Shown piece by piece: positions 46,454 to 58,382 of a stretch of DNA of 64,000 nucleotides; position 1 is the first letter of the stretch; each line of letters opens with the position of its first letter. The stretch is from positions 109,116 to 173,115 of the forward strand of contig CACVBU010000739.1 of assembly GCA_902728285.1 (NCBI GenBank). Direction: 5' to 3'. Source of the stretch: Clytia hemisphaerica (taxonomy: Eukaryota; Cnidaria; Hydrozoa; Leptothecata; Clytiidae). The notes under the pieces are model-generated. The model was not told where the DNA came from, did no database searches, and saw only the letters and a program-made list of their open reading frames with translations. Position numbers and translations under genes: made by a program.

Positions 46454-46739
46454 TTTCATAAAGAAACGAACGAAAGTGCCGAAAGCTGAATTTATTTGCT
46501 TTGGGTCGTGTCACGTGTGTGTCGAGTAGTTTTGTAATAATTTTTATATATTTCATCAGTTTTAATTTCACTGACTTTTTGGAAAGAATGGAGTAAGAGC
46601 TCATCAAAAAATAGTTTTTTTACGTTTTCCCAATATTTATTCCGTGAGTTCAGTTCTTTTCGGCTGTTTTGATTTGATTTTCTCACACCACTTACCCAAA
46701 TGTTAACCAATTTTTATTTAAAGTCGTCTTAAGGCCTCA

Positions 46740-47215
46740 TAACACCCCTCTCTCATTGCATTTTCTATAAATTTTCCGATCCAAAGCGGGGTTAGCCCTT
46801 TCCAAACTCCTTTCCGATCCCATCTTATTCCCCATAAAAGTCCCGATAGAATGAGGGGTCAACGACCTCCCAATTACTTTCCAATCTCGAGTTATCGCAT
46901 TTTTTTGTGTTCACGACGTCATCAGCTGAAAATGGCTAACAATTTAGCCAAATTTTAAAGTCCTACTCAAGCCTTAAAAATCTTCCCATCTCATTCCCCA
47001 TAAAGTTCTCGATCTAATGAGGGGTCAACGACCTCTCAACTCTTCTTCAAACTCGAGATGTCGCATGTTTTCTATTTTGATGACATCAGCTGAAAATGGC
47101 TAAAAATTCAGCCAAATTTGAAAGTCCTACTCAAGCCTTATAAACCCTCTCATCTCATTCCCATAAAATTCCCGATAAAATGAGGGGTCAACGACCTCTC
47201 CACTAATGTTGTCAA
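46740..47215. repeat. About 165-bp tandem repeat, 2.5 units
   Basis: Units contain CCCCATAAA.. then GATCTAATGAGGGGTCAACG, ACGTCATCAGCTGAAAATGG and AAAGTCCTACTCAAGCCTT. The phrase TGAGGGGTCAACGACCTC recurs at about 46852, 47018 and 47180. Non-coding. Confidence 0.75.
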
Positions 47216-47549
47216 CGGTCAATTCGCGAATTTTGAAATTTTTGCGGTTAATAGGTACCTTTTGCCCCAAGGGTCCCAAAATACCAAAAAATGTCAATTT
47301 TTTCCAAGGGAAAGTGGGTTTTTAAATTTGCGAAAGATTGACACTGCAACGACTTCTCTTAAAAACGCAAATTTTCACGAAATTTTCAAAGTTGAAACAT
47401 TCCAGAGGCTAAACATGGTGGAATAGCGGCTAGACGAAAGAAAAAGGTGAAAAAAACTGAATTTCCATTTTTTGGGCCCGCATATCATTGAAATTTTGTA
47501 AATTTTGCATACGCGGATGCGTTTGCCAAAAGAGTCGCACTCCGCTCGC

Positions 47550-47588
47550 TCCGTGCGTAATCAATCGTAAAAGGGGTTACGCACGGGG
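47550..47588. repeat. Small hairpin, CCGTGCGTAA arms
   Basis: CCGTGCGTAATCAATCGTAA followed closely by TTACGCACGG gives ten paired bases with a loop of about 19. It sits just left of repeat copy B. Confidence 0.55.
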
Positions 47589-47604
47589 ACGAGTCTCGTG
47601 TTCG

Positions 47605-48840
47605 CAAAGCGATAAGCAGCTGATTTGGAAAACGTAAATTACCCATAGGTTTTGTAGAATAAACCAATGCCCTTGAAAAATCAAGTGAAAAAAACCCATG
47701 TAGAAATGACAATTTTCCAAGGCTGGTTGGAAAACATGACTTTTTGGGTGGGAAATTTTTATTTTCCAAACAGTTTGGGAATTGAAAAAAAAAGGCCAAA
47801 AATCGATGTGAAAATACATATTTTAGTAAATTTGATACCTCAAGTTGAAAAACTAGACTTTTTGGGTCGGAAATTTGTGTTTCTCCCAAACAGTTTGGAA
47901 AACGTTAAAAATCCATGTGGAAATTACATTTTTCTAAGATTGAGACCCTTTCTTGGAAAACTAGACTTTTTGTGTTCCTCCAAACATTTTGGAAAACGTT
48001 AAAAATCCATGTGGAAATTACATTTTTGTGAAAGACTTTTTGGGTTGGAAATTTATGTTTTTCCAAACAGTTTGGAAAACGTTAAAAATCCATGTGGAAA
48101 TTACGTTTTTCTAACCATTTTCTGCGCATGTCCTTGGGAAAACCACAAGCGATTTTTCGCTCAAAACTGTTTTGATGTATAGCTAACCTAGATATTAGGC
48201 TATAATGTGAGCAATCAAGCTGTAAGTTTCCGTCAGGTGAGGCTTCTCTTCGGAGCGGCCTCGGTCAATCGCAGTGAGTTCGCACAGTGAAGCACATAGG
48301 GTACTTGTGTCATAGTTTCAAATAGTACCCTGCTGAGCTGTGTGAGTGATCTAAGATCAACCACGTATATGTGCGAACAATAACGAGAGATTGTCCGGGA
48401 GCCATCGAGCCTAGGCTAGCGAGTGACTGTTCACAAAAACAAAAACCTTGTTTAAGATCTCTTTTCCACATCTCTGCCATCACTTTTTGGATTTTGGCTT
48501 TCTTCAACCTGAATTTTCGAAAATTCCAACCTTGTTTAAGCTTGGATTTTGGCTTTTTCCCAACTGAATTTTAAAAAATTCCAACCTTGTTAAATTTAGA
48601 TTTTGGCTTTTTTCAACCTGGATTTACGAAAATTCCAACCTTGTTAAATTTGGATTTTTGCTTTTTTCAACCTGGATTTACGAAAATTCCAAGTCATGGA
48701 AAATGCAAAATTTCCAACCTTAGAGAATGTCCCACATTTTCAGTTTGGATTTTCCATTGGATTTTATCTTTTTTCCAACTAAGAAAACTTGAAATTTCCA
48801 ACCTTGGAAATCGAAAATTTTTTTACGATTTTTTTGGTAT
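47605..48840. mobile_element. Dispersed repeat, copy B, uninterrupted
   Basis: It matches copy A (22985-23690 and 24590-24880) along its length. Shared words include AATACATATTTT.GTAAATTT, TTGTGTTTCTCCCAAACAGT, GAGTTCGCACAGTGAAGCAC and TTCCAACCTTGGAAATCGAA at the right end. The left inverted end seen in copy A is missing, so B is truncated on the left. Extra units of AAACAGTTTGGAAAACGTT are present. It gives the empty-site state for the block inserted in A. Confidence 0.7.
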
Positions 48841-49971
48841 TTTTAATTTTAATTTGGTACTTAAAAACCCGAATCCTATGAAATTGTTTCGAAGTCGAAA
48901 AATCCAGTTTAAGCTTAAAGCAACAAATCCTGGTTTGTTTGTTTTAAAAGTGCAATTTCTTGTTCATAAAGTTTTTTTTGTTTGTTCTGTCGGTGTCTTC
49001 GTTGGCAGTTTTTTTCAGTTTTTGCCTCTTTTTTTTCGTCCAATATAAGACGGGCATCATTTTCTGCCAACTCAAGGTCAAAATCCGATCTTTGTAATAC
49101 AATTCGAGCATTTTATTTTTTTTGCTGTAAAAAGAAAGTAACAGTATAGATACAGAAATTAAAGTAATTTAAAATGTCATAACATAGATATGAATTTGAA
49201 GATATCACTTGAGGAAGTCCATCCTGCTTTGTCACCACTCACCCTCTACCACCCCTTCCAACTTTCGTGAAATCTAACTTAATTTGAAACTCCCCTTTTC
49301 TTGGCTACCATTGTTGGTTTTTGACTAGACTGAGTGACACTCCTAGACTTTGGGCTAGGCAACGGTGATTAACCCCCTTCAAGTAATATATATTAGGAGG
49401 TACACAAATAGTACTTTTAGGGAATACTCCCACTAAACTACACATTGTGATTTTTTTGTTGCAGACCCAAACACAGTCCATAAAAATTATTTCAAAACAT
49501 TCAATATAAAATAACAATCAACTACAATCTTTCAAGAAATATATTGAGAATTCCGGTTATTTTGACGTTTTTCGAGATTTAAAGTTCGGGCGAAAAAGCC
49601 GATTTTGGGCTATCCCTTTAATTTAATCGAATATTTCAATTTGAGACGGGTAGGCAGACTTCCATGCTATATTCGGAGCCTTACCGGACCATTTTTTAAC
49701 TTTTGGATCCTAAGGGCGTAAGTCTTAAGTCTAGCATTAAAACTCAGAGTTAAAACGCTACCCTTCGAACCTACTTTAGAGCACTTACAAATCGATTGTG
49801 GTTTCCTGGGGAATTTCCCATTTGTCTCAAATATTTGTTGAAGGATTGTAGAAACGATATAATGGCAAACGTTCAAACTTGTACATCACAACAGTATATT
49901 TATATGAAGAACTTAATAAAACTAAACTGGGAGCTTTTAAACTGGCCATAAAAACTATGTTCAACTATCCT
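48841..49971. other. Non-coding stretch between copy B and the P-like gene
   Basis: No frame here looks like protein. T-rich sequence lies at 48960-49140; the rest is unremarkable. Confidence 0.4.
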
Positions 49972-52664
49972 CTATTCAAATCTATTCCTCATTTGCATCT
50001 TCTCCATTTGCACCAATCTGGTTTGTTCGCCTTTTTTCAGTGATCGGCTGTCAACAACTGTCCAAGACGGCATCCTTTTTTCTCTGTGAACACCTTTGGT
50101 ATTACCAGTTCGAGTGGGTGTTATGAATCTTTGAACACGGAGAGCATTTGCAGTGTACCCAAACTGAAAAACGCTAGGTGTTGTATTGAAGCCAAAAATG
50201 CATCTTTGACGACCAAAATATTCTTCTAAAACATCTTGACAAACCTCTCTGTCAGTACAAATTCACCACCACTTTTAAGTGGAATTTAACTGATTCAACA
50301 AGTGAGCTAACATTTATACATATACCTTCATAGGTTTGATAAGGAATAAACATTCTCTCCTTTTCCTTATCAGTCTTATCTGTTATTGAGTAAACCTTCC
50401 TCTTCCAACTATCAAAATAACCCAAAAAAAACGTTTTGGAGCCAATCAAGTCTCCAGTCATTTTGATCTCAGAATGGTTCTAAAAAGATTTTTCTTTTCA
50501 ATTTTCCTTCCTCCTGAGACCTGATGTTAAAACAATCGAAAAAACAATCCATGTATTGACAGAGGTCAGCTGTGGTTTTGTACTCAGGGTAGTAGCGATA
50601 GATGACACTTGACATTTTTGAGCTCAAAACCTGTGTTGCAAGACTGACAGTCATTGAAGAGTATGAAGTTAGGTTGATGTGTGCCAGAGATAATTTTGGC
50701 AGCAACTTCAAACTGCGATACATGTCATCTTGAACCACATGCACAATTTGATTCCATAAAATTTCCGTTCTACAAATCTCTTGTCCCTATGCCATCCCTG
50801 CGAGAGTGGTAGATAGCATTTCGCATAGTTTTCATAAGATGTGGAGCATCTGAGGAAAAGAAAATGAACCTTCTTTCTGGGGAAAATATATTTATTGTCC
50901 TATAAATTACACTGGAGAAAGACTGAGATAACTCTTTGTGGCATTTAAAAAAAGCCCTGTCAAATGAAGCCCCATCTGACACAGTGACAATTACTCTTAA
51001 CTTGCAAGTCAGCTCTAGTACGGAGACAGCTCTCCAAAAAAGTAACATCAATCTAGAGCCCGTGGGACCAACAGTGGCAAAGTAAGCGAAGCTGAACTTA
51101 AGATCTGTTGATATACCTCGCACATAAAAGACAAGACAATGAGTTGCAATAGTATCTGATTCTTTAAAAGTAGAGTAGTTAATATCAGGGTCCCCAAGAC
51201 CAACAAAACCGATAAGTTCCCCAGTGTGCTTATCAAGAACAAGGTCTTCTTGGACTTTCAATTCATCAAAAGACAATGTGATGTTCTTTTGGTGGCCTTC
51301 AAAATCTTTTGTCAAATCTACCAGTTCTTAAACAACTTCATGATTGGACCCAACGGTTGGTCGAATGGCATTTTTGTAGTCACGGAGAGTTCTTCTGCTT
51401 GGCAAGACTAAAACTTTGGAATCTCGCAGCTCATCGTAAGCCTTGGCTGACTTTGAAGCTAAAGACAGTCAAAAGTGTATCATCATGGGATGGTAAACGT
51501 CTTCCATTGGATTAATCGGATTCAAAATTCCTTGTTTTAGCCAAGTTTTAGGAAATTGACTGAGAAAAAATCATTTCTTTTTCTGTTATCCTTTAGAGAG
51601 TAAATAAAAATACATTCTGTGAAAATTTCAAGTCTGTAGCACTTTCCTATTCGGAATTATCTTGATTCCGATTTAGAGGGATCTGAACCGGGATGAGGAC
51701 GGGATAGAGGGATCTCTCGAAAACGAAAGTGCCCAATAACTAGTGAACAGTTTGATGCGACAAAAAACTTTTTTTCTTACTTTTACACTGCTATAAGGAG
51801 ACTTTATATACCAAATTTAATCTCGTTATGAGCACTACTTAAGAAGATAAAAAGGAAAATTAGCCAAAATAATCCCGATTTTACAAAAGTTCCAATGAAA
51901 GATCACTGTGTTTCATGAAAGGCGAAGAATCTTCACTTTGGTTTTTCATAATGGCATTGATATCATCAGCCATACCAGACGAAACAGCAATACCTTTAGA
52001 CTCCATTTCATTTTTGAGGTGTTCAATATCAATCGTTAGCTTCTTTGTTAGGGCCCTTTCTTGTTGCAGGGCTAAGATGACTTTCTGCGGGTTCCTCTTT
52101 GATAGTGGTGCAAACTTGGAAGCTGGAGTGAGGTTACTTTTGTCTTTTACATCTTTCTTCTTTTCTGAGGAATTACAAATTCTACATATTTCTCTACTGC
52201 CTGCAACTAGAACTTCGCAAACATCACTTCTATAACGAATCTCTGACGGAACTTGAACTTCTTTGTCATATTTAAGAGGGATGGCATGCAATGTTGACTT
52301 TGGAGCAGTGGCAGAAGAAACACCTTTACAAAGTTCTAATTTGCAAAATATCAGAGCAGAAGTCAGTTAATAAGATCTTCCTGATGGACCGGTTATGCTG
52401 TTTGTAAACATTGTGATCATCAGGCAAATACCAACCGTATACCCTCACTGTGAAATCAAGAGATGAGTTTATAATGATTTCAAGTTTTGGTAAGGGAAAC
52501 TTGGAATCCTCAAGCTCATAAGTGAGAAAGCATTGCTCACCAGTGAAAACAACCTTCCAATTAGAATGTTTCCACTTCGAACATTGACTCTTGAAATCCT
52601 CATAAGTTTCAAATACAACAACCTTAACATCAGTTTCTTCTTCAACCGCTGGTACAACTAGCCT
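49972..52664 (-). pseudogene. P-element-like (THAP9-related) transposase, THAP exon missing
   Basis: From 52664 downward: SSLDFTVRVYGWYLPDDHNV, the segment that follows the THAP domain in this family. Then a charged region (52291-51881) with REICRICNSSEKKK and a coiled-coil ILALQQERALTKKL. Then LVLPSRRTLRDYKNAIRPTV, and the catalytic core LSFDELKVQEDLVLDKHTGE, LIGFVGLGDPDINYS, VIVTVSDGASFDRAFF and FFSSDAPHLMKTMRNAIYHS (51315-50770). After a frameshift: LHINLTSYSS-like text (LAHINLTSYSSMTVSLATQV), and after another: YFDSWKRKVYSI, MFIPYQTYEG. The end has DVLEEYFGRQR, TTPSVFQFGYTANALR and stops at 49972. D in FDE and D in SDG fit the RNase-H-like triad. In-frame TAA and TGA near 51330 and 51480, plus two frameshifts, inactivate it. 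Confidence 0.78.
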
Positions 52665-52670
52665 AGAAAT

Positions 52671-52738
52671 CTAAGCTAGTTTGATTCAGTCACTTGGATA
52701 AATCTGATGGTTAAGTTGTGACTGAATAACTAGCTTAG
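52671..52738. repeat. Hairpin with 21-23-base arms beside the P-like gene
   Basis: CTAAGCTAGTT then (TG) ATTCAGTCAC on the left pairs with GTGACTGAATAACTAGCTTA on the right. There is a two-base bulge and a loop of about 24 bases. It lies immediately 5' of the first visible exon of the P-like transposase, so it could be a tiny MITE or a structured intron segment. Confidence 0.7.
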
Positions 52739-52740
52739 GG

Positions 52741-53331
52741 ACAGTAAACTCGGTAGCTTATCAACTGACAACAACGACAATTCAAATTTCGCGGCGAGGG
52801 ATAATATAAACTCACATAATTTGCATAATTATTTGTCGTTGACTTAATTCGCTTCATATCAAAATTATGAAATCACACCGCACACAGAAGATAATATCAA
52901 AACATTATTTAGAATTTTTTTATTTTGTCTTTTTTCTATCTTCTGATTGGCTCTTATTGTAAGATTAGATAAAAAAACTCTCCGTCTTACAGTTTATGCG
53001 CTCCTTTTGTAAAATATTTGCACCATCAATACTTCATACTCTGGTGAGGTGGAAGACAATAATATACAACGTTTGACGCAGAGAATTTCGGTCACTATTT
53101 TTAAGGACACAGTAAATTTTTGATGAATGTAATTTTTAGTTAGGTTTAATATTTAGAGAAATATATCTACTGATCATGCAAGTTTCTGCTGGTCAAATGA
53201 ACAAAGTGAGAAATTAAAGAGACGTGTAAAGGCTAGTTCTTTTTTTTGTCTTCGAGAAATTGGGATAACTGTTTGCTAACTTTTATTCACTATTTACATT
53301 CTTTTTCTTTCATATATGGCAAATTTTGAGA
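52741..53331. other. Non-coding stretch
   Basis: No supported gene. This is where a THAP exon of the P-like gene would be expected; none is readable on the minus strand. Confidence 0.4.
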
Positions 53332-54633
53332 TCAATCCTCTGTTTGATGGTACGCCCTCTTTTGTCGCTCAAATCCACCCTCCTGCAACATCTGTAATCG
53401 CTTCTCGACCCCAAGTAAGTCAACACATGCATCTCTCTTATCGATTTTGGAGTGAAAGAACTTCCTAAATTCATCATTCTTCTTCTCCAACCCTTTAAAA
53501 ACTAAAAGAAAGTCAAGCCTATAGTCTCAATATTGTTTATAATGGTTTTACGAGGAAATTTCATATCAGTCCAAATGCTCCACATACGGTTTTGTGTAAC
53601 TGTTTTTAATGTTTATTTTTTGTGCTTAATCGTTTATGTAGAAGAGGGTACTTACCCTGTCCAGAAAATATCCTGAGAGTCTTGTACTTTCTAAAAACAT
53701 CTGGGACTTGTTTGACCATTATGTGGATATTAGGTGTCACTTGGTAGGACCAGTCGTAACCACATCCATTCATCTTTTTCAGCATGTACACCCATGCAAT
53801 TACCTAAAAAATGTAAATTAATTAATTTTTAGGTTCAAAATCTGGAGTTATTGGACAATTTTGGCACTCAAAATTAGTTGATAGTACAAATTGTATTCAC
53901 ACCTTCAACTCAAAGTCGTCAATTTAGCTGGTGTCAATTCTGGTCGGTTCATGATCATGTACAGCTCTTCAAAAGCCTAAAATGATAAGAAAATATGGCT
54001 CAAAATTTCTTTTTGTGATTTATCAAGACAAACACATTTCTTCTCAGAAAGCTCTGAAGAGGAAAAAATGGAGGACAAAAAATAGCTCAATTAATGGTTC
54101 GGTTAGATCCAAAGCTACCTTTCATAACTGTCTTGTCGGAGCTACTTAGTTTTTGGGCAGGAACTCGGCAAAGTGATCTGGTAACTTGGCTAGCATTCTT
54201 TTCTTATCATTTCCCATTAAAGAGGTCCATTCCACCTTGTTCTTTTTGTTCCTCCAGAATTTGAGGGTGATACCAATTCCTTTCATCGCGGAAACTAGGT
54301 TTGACTGAATTTCTGTGTTTCCATTTTTCTAAAAAAATAATTCTTATATCTAATATGTTCTCACACTACAGAAGCACAATGACATCTCAGATCACACCCT
54401 TTGATGCTACTATTTTTGCTTTACACACCGAACCATGTGAGGGACTAATTAGATTGTTTTTATTATGCAGACTTTGATTTACCTCATCCATATCAAGGAT
54501 TGAATGAAACAACCCATCTTCCAACCGATCAGTTCATCCACACAATAATGCTCGATTGGAACGTTTTCTAGGATAGGGTCGTCTTTGCATTCACGTTGTT
54601 TTGACCATTTAGCGTCTATCTTTCTCTTCTTCC
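53332..54633 (-). pseudogene. Unidentified multi-exon element gene (FSGQG protein), partial
   Basis: Exon at 54633-54483: KKRKIDAKWSKQRECKDDPI, VPIEHYCVDELIGW, then a shifted-frame GLFHSILDMDE. Exon ending at about 54147: NTEIQSNLVSAMKGIGITLK, FWRNKKNKVEW and KLPDHFAEFLPKN. Exon near 53985-53935: AFEELYMIMNRPELTPAKL. Exon at 53807-53665: AWVYMLKKMNGCGYDW, VTPNIHIMVKQVPDVFRKY, LRIFSGQ. Last exon: EKKNDEFRKFFHSKIDKRDA and ERQKRAYHQ before the TGA at 53332. The PNIHIMVKQVP...FSGQG...EKKND order recalls a protein found in many animal transposons, but I cannot name it. GT/AG borders are present. Its 5' part seems to have been removed where the CR1-like element starts at about 54900. Confidence 0.45.
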
Positions 54634-54902
54634 CTGTAAATGTTAGATCTTGTCTGAAATAGAGAGGTAAATGATTTTTTTAATTAAAGCAAACAGCATT
54701 ATTGTATTGAAAATATTGAGCATTTTTCGTATGTGTAGATGGTGTAGAAGCTAGAAAACTCTGAACATGCTTTTACTTTTTCTATGTAGCTTTCTAAGTT
54801 AGAGTAACTTTTTCTTGGAACAGAAAATTTTTCCAACAACATCTTCACCAAAATATCAAATGTTGAAGAAAAAACCTTAATTTTTCTTCTAAACCCGACG
54901 AC

Positions 54903-55937
54903 ATGGCATCCAATCAAAAGAAATCCAGTGCCGAATTGGTCATATGCACACTAACGGACTGCATCTACGACAAAGATCAAGATTGTTTGGTTTGTCTGAA
55001 ATGTAGACGCTTGGTCCATTTTCGCTGTACACAGTTACCACCATACCAAATTCAACTTTTCCTAGACAAGCACAAAAGCACGCACTACAAGTATGTTTGT
55101 CCCAACTGCCTGACTGTAACACCCAAAGTTCTTGAACTTGTTCCTGCAAAACCACGGACCCTACCATCATCTGTTAAAAGGGAAAACGAGACACTCCGCC
55201 GAGAACTTAATGCTTGCTGAGATTGACCGAAAGAAAATAAATGAACAACAACATGAACTGGAAAGTTTAAAGAGTAAACTCAGTACCGATCCTGGCCTTC
55301 ACACTTTCGAATTTGTCGAACAAAAGTTGGAGACCAAGATAGAAAGCAAAATCGAATCCCTCAAGGAAATGCTTGAAGAGACGATTAAAAAAGAATGTAA
55401 GTTTCTGTCACAGACCTATGCCAATGTTACCGGCTCAAAGGAGTCCCCGGATTCAAAAGCCCTGAAAGAAGTGATCAGGGACGCAATACGAGAAGAAGAA
55501 ACCGAAGAATACAATAAACAAAAACGCGCCTCAAATGTCATCGTACATGGCGTTGTTGAGCAAAGTATTAATGATGACTAAACCTGGGCTTCAAACTTGA
55601 TTAAGGATACCCACTCACGCAGTCTTATCAATTGTGTAGCAAGATTGGGTAAGGAGGAAGAAGGAAAGAAACGTCCATTGTTAGTCTCTCTTAACGATGA
55701 GTCTGATAAATGGAATTTACTTGGCAATCTACAGCACTGAAGGATAATGCGACGTACAAAGGTATTAGCGTTACTGAGGATCTCACCCCTGATGAAAGAA
55801 AACAATTCAAGTTACTCTCAACAGAAGCCAAAACAAGAAACTCACAAGAGAAATCAGAAACCTATATCTATCGTGTGAGAGGCAACTCAAAAAACAGCTT
55901 TTACCTGAAGAAGATCAAAGTCGCAAACCACCAATAA
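54903..55937 (+). pseudogene. ORF1 of the CR1-like element: PHD-like finger, coiled coil, RNA-binding part
   Basis: The first frame (105 residues) has a Cys4-His-Cys3 finger: CLVCLKCRRLVHFRCTQL then YKYVCPNCL. After a frameshift near 55200, a coiled-coil segment follows (EQQHELESLKSKLS, KLETKIESKIESLKEMLEET), then KRASNVIVHGVVEQS. An in-frame TAA follows it at about 55579. Beyond that come VARLGKEEEGKKRPLLVSLN and, after another frameshift, DLTPDERKQFKLLSTEAKTR and YIYRVRGN. That C-terminal part is typical of LINE ORF1 nucleic-acid-binding domains. Three breaks, so not translated as one protein. Confidence 0.65.
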
Positions 55938-55984
55938 AAACAAGAGAAACGCATAAACAAGTATCAAAAAACAAAAACGAGAAC

Positions 55985-56948
55985 CAATCAAACACAATTT
56001 CGGAAATAAAAATTATGTATACAAATGCCGACCAGCTAACAACAATGAAAAAACTACAACTAGAAGAACTCATAACAAAGGAATATCCACATTTTATTGC
56101 AATCTGTGAAGTCAAACCAAAGAACGGTGAAAGATGGATACACAGTCGTAAACCACACCAATACTGAGAACAATACAGGACGTGGTATCGTCATCCTAGG
56201 GTATACCAGTGTAGACCACCTTACAGTTGACATTGAATGTCCTGTAGCACTGGAGGAGGCGTGCATCATCGAAGTACGTCTGGCTGGAAAAGATATGCTT
56301 TGCTTTGCATGCGTCTACCGCAGTCCAACGAACCAATCAAACTCGAGAAAATAATGCCAATCTTAACCAGCTTTTACGAATTATATCAGAAGATAAGAGA
56401 TACACGCATCGTTGCATCATTGGCGACTTCAATTTTCCAACTATAAATTGGAAGAACTGGACAAGCCCACATGTAGAGGAAAGTAAAGAAGAGCAATTCC
56501 TGGAAGCATTACGTGATTCATTCCTTTTCCAACATACGAATGAACCTACCAGATGTCGAGGTACTGACGAGCCTTCACTGATTGACCTCATCTTGACAGA
56601 TGAAAGAGATCAGGTTCAAGATCTAAAGTTCCTAAGCCCTTTAGGAAAAAGTGATCATAGCGTTCTCTCTTTTAGCTTTAAATGTTATAAAGCACCAACC
56701 AAAAGATACACCTACCACTTGGCAGACTTTAAGTCGATGAAAAGTCATCTGCAAAGAATCAACTGGACGAGAGAATTCATTGATACCTCACACGGGTCGA
56801 TCGAGGAGCTCTGGTCAAAATTCAAAACAAAACTTCTTCAACTCAGAGATCAATTTGTCCCAAGAAAAGAGTTAGGAGCGCCTCACTGGAAAAAGAAAGG
56901 GAAAATTCCAATTAATGCTGAACTACGTAATGACATCAAAGAAAAGAG
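55985..56948 (+). pseudogene. Endonuclease domain of the CR1-like ORF2
   Basis: Starts IKIMYTNADQLTTMKKLQLE, then HFIAICEVKPKNG (the catalytic E region). After a frameshift near 56110: VVNHTNTENNTGRGIVILGY and ACVYRSPTN. After another near 56330: RCIIGDFNFPTINWKNW (the GDFN box), LIDLILTDERDQV and PLGKSDHSVLSFSF (the SDH box). These are the ordered motifs of the exonuclease-endonuclease-phosphatase fold that nicks the target. It continues through a basic linker to the poly-G insertion at 56949. Confidence 0.72.
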
Positions 56949-57333
56949 CCCGGGGGGGGGGGCACTCAAGATAAATGACCTACCAGACGTTCGGCCCTTA
57001 AGGGTAGGTTTTTCATAGTTCAGCTAGTGCACTGTAAGGGTAGGAAATTACAAAACTGCACTGAACTGCACTGTAAGGGTAGGAAATTGTGATAAAAGGC
57101 CAGTTTTTTGGTAAAATTGGCACAAAATTAGTCAATTTTGGAGGAAAAATTCCACATTTTCTTGGAAAATTGCAAAAATTTTCCCCCTTACGGGCGAGAA
57201 ATTTTGAAAAAGTGCACTGTAAGGGTATGATTTTTCATGGAAATTCACTGCACTGTAAGGGTCCGATTTTAGAAGCCAAATTTTGGGCCGAACGTATGGT
57301 CGTTTTCAGATCGAGTGCCCCCCCCCCCCCCGG
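56949..57333. mobile_element. Poly-G-terminated element, 385 bp, inside the CR1-like ORF2
   Basis: Left CCCGGGGGGGGGGCACTC; right in reverse CCGGGG then a G run and GCACTCGATC. Further in, both arms share ACGTTCGGCCC. GAAAAGAG stands directly before (56941-56948) and after (57334-57341), an exact 8-bp target duplication. Subterminal repeats are GCACTGTAAGGGTA. Non-coding. Confidence 0.82.
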
Positions 57334-58382
57334 GAAAAGAGGTGACTTCACAGGATCTGGTTAAAATCAAAATCATCACCCACAAACAGACGTCAAGCAA
57401 GAATCCGATATGTAATCGCGAGGAACCGTGTCAATCGAAAGATGGCACTTGCAAAAAGGGAACACGATCTAGCCATCGGTGAAAACTCAAAGAGAAACCC
57501 AAAACCGTTCTGGTCACATGTCAGAGGCAAACTTAAATCAAAAAGTGGAGTTTCCCCTCTTCTTGAAACGCCCGATGACAAGACATCCCTAAAGCACGAG
57601 GACCAAGAAAAGGCCAACATCCTGCAGAAACAATTTTGTAGTGTCTTTACTAAAGAACCGGAAGGTGATCTACCTGATTTCGACAACAGAACAGATAAAA
57701 TACTTCAACCACTAAACATTACGAAGGAAATGATAACAGAACAAATCAGGAAGCTCAATGCGAATAAATCAATAGGTCCAGATGAGATTCATGCCTCAAT
57801 GCTTATTGAACTTCGTGACCATATTGCAGAACCACTATCAATCATAACGAATAAAACTCTCGAGGAAGGAAACTTACCTAGTGACTGGAAACTAGCATAT
57901 GTGACACCAATCTATAAAAACAAAGGAGCACACAACCTTGCTATTAACTATCGCCCCGTAAGTCTAACTTCAGTAGTCTGTAAGTTGATGGAAACAATGA
58001 TACGAAAACATATCATGGAACACCTTATCAGCGAAGAACTTCTATCGAACAAGCAATACGGTTTTATCAACAAAAGGTCAACAGTCACACAGCTTATCTC
58101 CTTTATAGATATGTGTTGCAAATCAACTGCAAAAAGTGAAGTGGTTGACTGCATATACTTCGACTTTGCCAAGGCATTTGACACGGTACCCCATCGAAGA
58201 CTTATGATGAAACTAGAACGCTACGGGATAAACGAATTAATTCTGAACTGGATCAAATCTTTTCTATCGAACCGCAAGCAATTAGTGAGTGTTAATGGTG
58301 CAAAATCATCTTTAGATCCAGTGATAAGTGGCATTCCTCAAGGAAGCGTGCTCGGTCCTCTGCTTTTTGTTATTTATATTAA

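Noticed and set aside
5005-52664. An alternative genetic code that reads TAA/TGA/TAG as sense, suggested by many in-frame stops
   Set aside because: All three stop codons occur inside genes, frameshifts accompany them, and other genes end normally at the same codons. Pseudogene decay explains it better.
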